Assembly (NCBI GenBank): GCA_034676125.1
Contig: JAUCCO010000069.1
Coordinates: 1 to 17,496, forward strand
DNA: 17,496 nucleotides
Direction of reading: 5' to 3'
Source of the DNA: UBA6183 sp034676125
Lineage (GTDB): Bacteria; Bacteroidota; Bacteroidia; UKL13-3
The position numbers and the translations under genes are program-made. Every line of letters begins with the position of its first letter. Position 1 is the stretch's first letter. The notes under the pieces were generated by a model that was not told the origin of the DNA, ran no database searches, and was given only the letters and a program-made list of their open reading frames with translations. Of this stretch, positions 13,547-17,496 are shown piece by piece.

Positions 13547-14730
13547 TATCCTAAAATTTCATTTAATAATTTCTGCTTCAAATTCTTCAACGTTGTTCTC
13601 TGTTGTTTGAGTTGTTCTATAGTTGTATCAAACTGCTTAAATACTGAAATCAATTCTTTTTGCTTTTCCTTCTTTGGCAAAATGAATTCTTGCACCGCCA
13701 ATGTTTTGTTTTTGATAGTTGGCGAAAGAGAACCTTCGGAAATTTGAACGGCTCTACTCATGAAAGTATCACTCTGCATGAAGTAAGGAAGAAAATCTTT
13801 TTCGATATTCTTCTCGTTGGCTCTTAAAATCATACTGTGTGCAGAAGCAATGCCATCAAAATGTGAAACGGCTACTTTGCGTAAATAAGCCCTGCGTTTT
13901 CCGAAAATAATATCGCCTTTGTAGATTTTTAGTTTGGTTCCTATTACATCATCAGGTGTTCCAGTTCGTTCTATTTTTAAGTTGTCGGCATCTAAATGTT
14001 CTAAGCCAACATAAGTAGTGAGTTCTGTTTTCTTTGGCTCAACTCTTTCTGAAATATTGATTGCAATTTTTTCAAACTTTACTGTTTCAAAATCTTTGGC
14101 TTTTAAATGATTTCCAAATTCTTGTTTTTCGCTGAATAAATCTTTGAGTAATTTATGTTTCAGTTGATGTAAATTCTTCTCCTGCCCATCCACCTGCTCC
14201 ATAGCCGTTTCTATGGATTGAAATAGGGCGGCTATTTGCTTTTGCTCTTCGAGTGGGGGAAGGGGAATTTCTAAATCCTTTATTCTTTCAAAAGTAATAT
14301 TGAAAATATTGGTAGTTCCTTGCGTTCTTCCTGCAATAAAATCTTTCGATTCATCGGATAAAAGATAGTTAAAGAGATAAAATGGATGAATAGTTTCTTT
14401 GGGTTTTAGAATTGCCATGAAGCCACCTGCGTATGAATTTGTATCTTCGTTACAGAAACCAACTTTACCGGTTTGTTCTTTACTGTTTGCAACTGAAATC
14501 AAAATATCATTCTTCATCAACTTTTGCGAATCTTTTACTTTCACTGTATCAGAAACATATTTGAGATTATGCAGACTCACTTTGCTATTTTCAAAATCAA
14601 CATTGTGTGAACGAAGAATTGCATAACCACCTGAATCAACTTCATCTTTAGTAGAAAACACAACACCCCTAACGAATGTGCAAGCTTCGTCAAGTGTTAA
14701 TGACTTCCATTTATTTTTTTTCAAGTTCAT
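13546..14730 (-). CDS. hsdS: Type I R-M specificity subunit, two target-recognition domains
   Basis: 394 residues, typical length. The first target-recognition domain (about 8-160) ends in the conserved IPLPPLEEQKQIAALFQSIE and a coiled spacer with LKHKLLKDLF. The second (about 215-350) ends with a parallel KEKQKELISVFKQFDTTIEQ and LKNLKQKLLNEILG. Each domain reads one half of a split DNA target and the helical spacers set the distance between halves and bind HsdM. No truncation is visible, and there are no inverted partial hsdS copies or recombinase genes nearby, so phase variation by shuffling is not suggested. It overlaps hsdM by one base (TAATG) and the next gene in the same way. The recognition sequence cannot be read from this. 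Confidence 0.95.
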   Translation of the reverse strand: MNLKKNKWKSLTLDEACTFVRGVVFSTKDEVDSGGYAILRSHNVDFENSKVSLHNLKYVSDTVKVKDSQKLMKNDILISVANSKEQTGKVGFCNEDTNSYAGGFMAILKPKETIHPFYLFNYLLSDESKDFIAGRTQGTTNIFNITFERIKDLEIPLPPLEEQKQIAALFQSIETAMEQVDGQEKNLHQLKHKLLKDLFSEKQEFGNHLKAKDFETVKFEKIAINISERVEPKKTELTTYVGLEHLDADNLKIERTGTPDDVIGTKLKIYKGDIIFGKRRAYLRKVAVSHFDGIASAHSMILRANEKNIEKDFLPYFMQSDTFMSRAVQISEGSLSPTIKNKTLAVQEFILPKKEKQKELISVFKQFDTTIEQLKQQRTTLKNLKQKLLNEILG

Positions 14731-16202
14731 TATTCAATCCCAATTTTATCAAGTTGACTGTATAAATTCTGCAAGGAATTGTTTATTAATTTTTGACTTG
14801 ATTTAATTTCAGTAATCAAGTCTTCAACTTTGTTTTCGTTTATAGCATTGTTTTGTTTGAAGTAAAGTTGAATGTTCAGATTTCCATTGTTTTCAAGTGT
14901 TGCATTATTGCTTACAACTTTTGTAAATCCTTCAATGTCTTTATAATTCCAATATGCTTTGGAAATTTTGTCAATATGTTTTGGTTCTAACCAGGCATTT
15001 GTTCTATCAATTCTTAATTCATCTTTTGCATCAATGAAAATTATTTTTCCCTTTCTTTCTTTTGGCTTTTTCATTCGGCATACCAGCAAACAACTTTCCA
15101 TACTGCTGTTATAAAAAAGATTTTTGCCCAAGCCAATTACCGCATCCACAAAATCTAATTCAATCATTCGTTTGCGTATTTCCGCTTCGCTGTCTCTAAA
15201 CAAAACGCCATGTGGCCAAAGCACTACACATCGGCCTGTTTCGGGGTTTAGGCTTTTCATAATGTGCTGCTGAAAAGCATAGTCGGCACAACCTTGTGGT
15301 GGCGTTCCCCAAATGTTTCGTCCAAAAGGGTCGTTCATCCATTTGCTTTGGCTCCACTTTTTTACGCTGTATGGCGGGTTAGCCATAATCACATCAAACT
15401 TTTTCAATTCGTCATTTTCCAATATCTGCGGGCTGTCTAAGGTGTCGCCCTGCACAATTAAAAACTCATCTACATTGTGCATAAACATATTGATACGGGC
15501 AATGGCAGAGGTAATGAGGTTGAGTTCTTGTCCGTATAGTTTTAGCGTTCGGTATTCTTTGCCTTGCTCTTTCAGGTGCAAAGCGGCACTCAGCAAAATA
15601 CCGCCACTGCCGCAGGTTGGGTCGTAAATACTTTCACTGCTTTTTGGGTCGGTAATTTGGGTCATTAGTTTTACCACCGTGCGGTTGGTGTAAAACTCGG
15701 CTGCGGTATGTCCGCTGTCGTCTGCAAATTTCTTAATCAGGTATTCGTAGCCTTCGCCCATAATGTCGTGAGGCACTTCGGCAACGGTGAGTTTCATTTT
15801 GCTAAAATGCTCAATCAGGTCAAGCATTTTTTCGTCACTCATTCTGCGTTTGTTGGTCCATTGGGCATCGCCAAATACGTCATGCAGCATTTCAAAGTTG
15901 GCTTTTTCAATACCGTTCAATGCCTTTTGTAAAAATGCACCTACATCAACGGTTTTCTTTCTTACATCTTCCCAATGGCAACCTTTGGGTATTTGAAAAC
16001 GGTGGTTTTCGGCAAACTCAGCAAAAGTTAAGTCGCCATTACCTTCATCTAAAGCGGTTTGGTATTCTTCGTCCCACAAATCGCTTACCCGTTTGAAGAA
16101 AAGCAGAGGGAAAATATATTGTTTAAAGTCAGCGGCATCAATCATACCACGTAGAATGTTGGCTGCTCCCCAGAGATAATCTTCTAATTGTTTTTGAGTC
16201 AT
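14730..16202 (-). CDS. hsdM: Type I R-M DNA adenine methyltransferase subunit
   Basis: 490 residues, normal for HsdM, which methylates adenine (N6) in the target and forms the trimeric M2S enzyme. The N-terminal helical HsdM_N domain (about 5-140) is followed by the AdoMet site DPTCGSGG (194-201), LYGQELN (223-229) and the catalytic NPPY (275-278). The last 70 residues form a helical tail that contacts HsdS. It is the first gene of the operon. Base composition changes inside it: by direct count 15181-15240, 15601-15660 and 15661-15720 hold 31-32 G+C per 60, whereas 15001-15060, 14941-15000 and 14881-14940 hold 15-18 per 60. The 3' fifth thus resembles hsdS. Confidence 0.97.
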   Translation of the reverse strand: MTQKQLEDYLWGAANILRGMIDAADFKQYIFPLLFFKRVSDLWDEEYQTALDEGNGDLTFAEFAENHRFQIPKGCHWEDVRKKTVDVGAFLQKALNGIEKANFEMLHDVFGDAQWTNKRRMSDEKMLDLIEHFSKMKLTVAEVPHDIMGEGYEYLIKKFADDSGHTAAEFYTNRTVVKLMTQITDPKSSESIYDPTCGSGGILLSAALHLKEQGKEYRTLKLYGQELNLITSAIARINMFMHNVDEFLIVQGDTLDSPQILENDELKKFDVIMANPPYSVKKWSQSKWMNDPFGRNIWGTPPQGCADYAFQQHIMKSLNPETGRCVVLWPHGVLFRDSEAEIRKRMIELDFVDAVIGLGKNLFYNSSMESCLLVCRMKKPKERKGKIIFIDAKDELRIDRTNAWLEPKHIDKISKAYWNYKDIEGFTKVVSNNATLENNGNLNIQLYFKQNNAINENKVEDLITEIKSSQKLINNSLQNLYSQLDKIGIE

Positions 16203-16233
16203 TTTGTATTTTTACAATTCACTTATAAAGCAT

Positions 16234-16333
16234 GTTAGCACCTAACCAAATCTCTAATTTATGATTAACCTAAAATTACTTAAATAAGCCTAACAGTTGC
16301 TAATTAGCATAAACCAATAGTGTAATACTATTG
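16234..16333. promoter_or_regulatory. Palindrome-rich upstream region of the hsdM operon
   Basis: Three palindromes lie within 100 bp upstream of hsdM: gttag-cac-ctaac (16234-16246), the perfect gctaattagc (16299-16308) and caatagt-gtaat-actattg (16315-16333). They are candidate operators for control of the R-M operon. I found no good TAnnTTTG box here, so the promoter is not located. The XRE protein near 5 kb is a possible but unsupported regulator; these palindromes do not match the motif in front of its own gene. Confidence 0.4.
16306..16321. repeat. Direct repeat, right copy, flanking the R-M locus
   Basis: The sequence agcataaaccaatagt matches the copy at 8342-8356 apart from one extra t. 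It lies 103 nt upstream of the hsdM start and partly overlaps two palindromes, so a regulatory role is an alternative to a recombination footprint. Confidence 0.45.
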
Positions 16334-16444
16334 TGTTTTCAAATATAAATGTATTGGCTACATTTAATAGCAGATATTTTTATTTGTTTTAAGGCAAAAA
16401 AGAGGGTGTAAGGTAGCAATGAGAATTATATTCATTTACCACAA

Positions 16445-16464
16445 AACCAATATTTTAATTGGTT
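16445..16464 (-). terminator. Weak hairpin after the HNH endonuclease gene
   Basis: Aaccaat-atttta-attggtt is a perfect 7-bp inverted repeat with a 6-nt loop, 12 nt after the HNH stop on the minus strand. It is followed on that strand only by a short TT run, so termination would be weak. The rest of 16334-16444 is AT-rich and I see no gene in it. Confidence 0.4.
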
Positions 16465-16476
16465 AACTCACTTAAT

Positions 16477-17487
16477 CTATAATTCAAAGTTTATTTTGTG
16501 GAACTTGCCATTTAGCGAAAATTCAATTTTTCGTGCATCATGATTTTTTATTTCTAATAAGCCTAAATCAAATTCTTTATGGCAATTTGGACATAACAAA
16601 ATAATATTATCTAAGGTTTCTCTTCCTTTTTGGAACTTTGGTTTTATATGAGCAGCTTCAATATACTTACTACCATCCTTTTTAATTATAGAAGTAGAAC
16701 ATATTTGGCACTTAAAATCCCTTAATACTTTAATTTGCGCTATGGTTTTATTGTCTCTTTTGTAAGTTTTACGATTTACGGTAACTTCCTCTGATTCGGT
16801 TTCCTTTAAAGCTTTAAGTTCGGCCAAAATTTCTGACTTGGTTTTATACTTTTTAAAAAACACTTCGAGCTCACTTTGCTCCTTTTCATCGTTTGAATTA
16901 AAGTTTCTTTTAATTTTTTTGCCGATATAGTATTCGTAAATCCGCATTAATATATTGAAATCGTTTTCGTTATTTCCAGCTTTAGAAAGCTCCGTTAACT
17001 CATCAAAAAGTATTTGTTCGGCAAACTGCTTGTCTTTATATGCGAATCCAATTTGACCAACAATTCTTTCACTGGTATATGTCTTGTAATTATCGGCTAA
17101 TAGTGGTATTGGAAATAAGAGAGAAAATGCTCTTTCTGCTTTTACATTTGTCCAATATTCTTGATTGTTAAGTTTGTGTTTTTCTGAGTCTTTAAAGGTT
17201 TCTGCTTTCCCATAAACACCAACAATTTGACCTTTTCTTGTATCGGTGTTTTTGGTGTAAAAAATTATTAATCCACCTTTTTTAAAACTAACCGGACTAT
17301 TGGTCCATTGAATATAGCCCTGAATTATTTTTTCAGTATCAATTGCTTTCTTGTTAAATTTAAAGTTTAATGATTCATGAGCAAAATTATTCCTAGCAAA
17401 GTTATGACCTGCCCTAGGATTTATATAATCATTATTTCTCCAGCCAAATGGATTCCAACTTATATTAGCAACAATTATTTCGTTCAT
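16477..17487 (-). CDS. HNH endonuclease, possible modification-dependent restriction enzyme
   Basis: 336 residues. The C-terminal HNH domain (about 255-325) has a zinc-binding CxxC pair (Cys260/263 and Cys299/302) around the ββα-metal site with His280 in EAAHIKP, Asn294 in DNIILLCP and His303 in CHKEFD. The N-terminal part, about 1-125, is a beta-rich domain with GGLIIFYTKN and RKGQIVGVYGKAE strands that resemble PUA/EVE-type readers of modified bases. PUA-HNH enzymes of that kind cut DNA containing modified cytosine, so a type IV-like role is plausible but unproven. A charged helical middle (about 150-245) joins the two. The ATG at 17487 is 9 nt from the window end and no in-frame stop precedes it there, so the true start may be further upstream. 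Confidence 0.85.
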   Translation of the reverse strand: MNEIIVANISWNPFGWRNNDYINPRAGHNFARNNFAHESLNFKFNKKAIDTEKIIQGYIQWTNSPVSFKKGGLIIFYTKNTDTRKGQIVGVYGKAETFKDSEKHKLNNQEYWTNVKAERAFSLLFPIPLLADNYKTYTSERIVGQIGFAYKDKQFAEQILFDELTELSKAGNNENDFNILMRIYEYYIGKKIKRNFNSNDEKEQSELEVFFKKYKTKSEILAELKALKETESEEVTVNRKTYKRDNKTIAQIKVLRDFKCQICSTSIIKKDGSKYIEAAHIKPKFQKGRETLDNIILLCPNCHKEFDLGLLEIKNHDARKIEFSLNGKFHKINFEL

Positions 17488-17496
17488 ATTATGTTT

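Noticed and set aside
13546..14730. Phase-variable hsdS locus
   Set aside because: There is only one full-length hsdS, with no inverted partial copies, simple-sequence tract or recombinase gene in the window.
8557..15996. Many plus-strand ORFs of 60-120 codons opposite hsdR, hsdS, hsdM and the ATPase
   Set aside because: They lie antisense within well-supported genes, show no motifs and are low-complexity shadows of the minus-strand coding frames.
16421..16465. A 15-codon plus-strand ORF preceded by an AAGG
   Set aside because: It is very short, runs through the hairpin after the HNH gene and has no family features.

Overview
The window looks like chromosomal DNA of a Bacteroidota bacterium. 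The DNA is AT-rich and the genes mostly lack strong Shine-Dalgarno sequences. A perfect TAnnTTTG-type -7 box lies before the ABC-F gene. The fusion of an HMA-like domain to an AraC domain beside copA, and the AHSA1-type SRPBCC protein, resemble families I associate with this phylum. I cannot place it at genus level.

Region 1 (1-4.4 kb): the tail of an unknown plus-strand gene meets a copper-handling cluster at a strong bidirectional terminator (231-262). The cluster is on the minus strand. In transcription order it has an AHSA1-like SRPBCC protein, an AraC regulator with an N-terminal MxCxxC metal-binding-like domain, the Cu(+)-exporting P1B ATPase CopA, an integral-membrane ICMT/PEMT-type methyltransferase and a small HMA protein. 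The last three genes overlap and should be translationally coupled. The regulator probably senses metal, CopA exports Cu(+), and the HMA protein may carry it.

Region 2 (4.5-8.4 kb): a small XRE-type regulator is preceded by palindromic candidate operators. Next comes about 830 bp without a convincing gene. It holds a hairpin, about 2.6 copies of an exact-period 105-bp tandem repeat, and shorter repeats. Then come an ABC-F ATPase of the Uup type (minus) and a small SRPBCC protein (plus).

Region 3 (8.4-16.2 kb): a complete-looking type I restriction-modification operon on the minus strand, with the order hsdM, hsdS, three extra genes, hsdR. The extra genes encode a PD-(D/E)XK-fold protein (151 aa), an AAA15/OLD-like ATPase without a fused nuclease (406 aa), and an unrecognised 159-aa protein with an E...ExK pattern. 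They are tightly packed and AT-rich, while hsdM and parts of hsdR are more GC-rich, so the operon looks like a mosaic. A 15/16-nt near-identical direct repeat lies just outside each end. I consider this ATPase-plus-nuclease insert the best candidate here for an undescribed defence module.

Region 4 (16.2-17.5 kb): a regulatory region with three palindromes upstream of hsdM, then an HNH endonuclease whose N-terminal part may be a PUA/EVE-like reader. It could be a modification-dependent (type IV-like) restriction enzyme. Together with the type I system it suggests a defence island that continues beyond the window.
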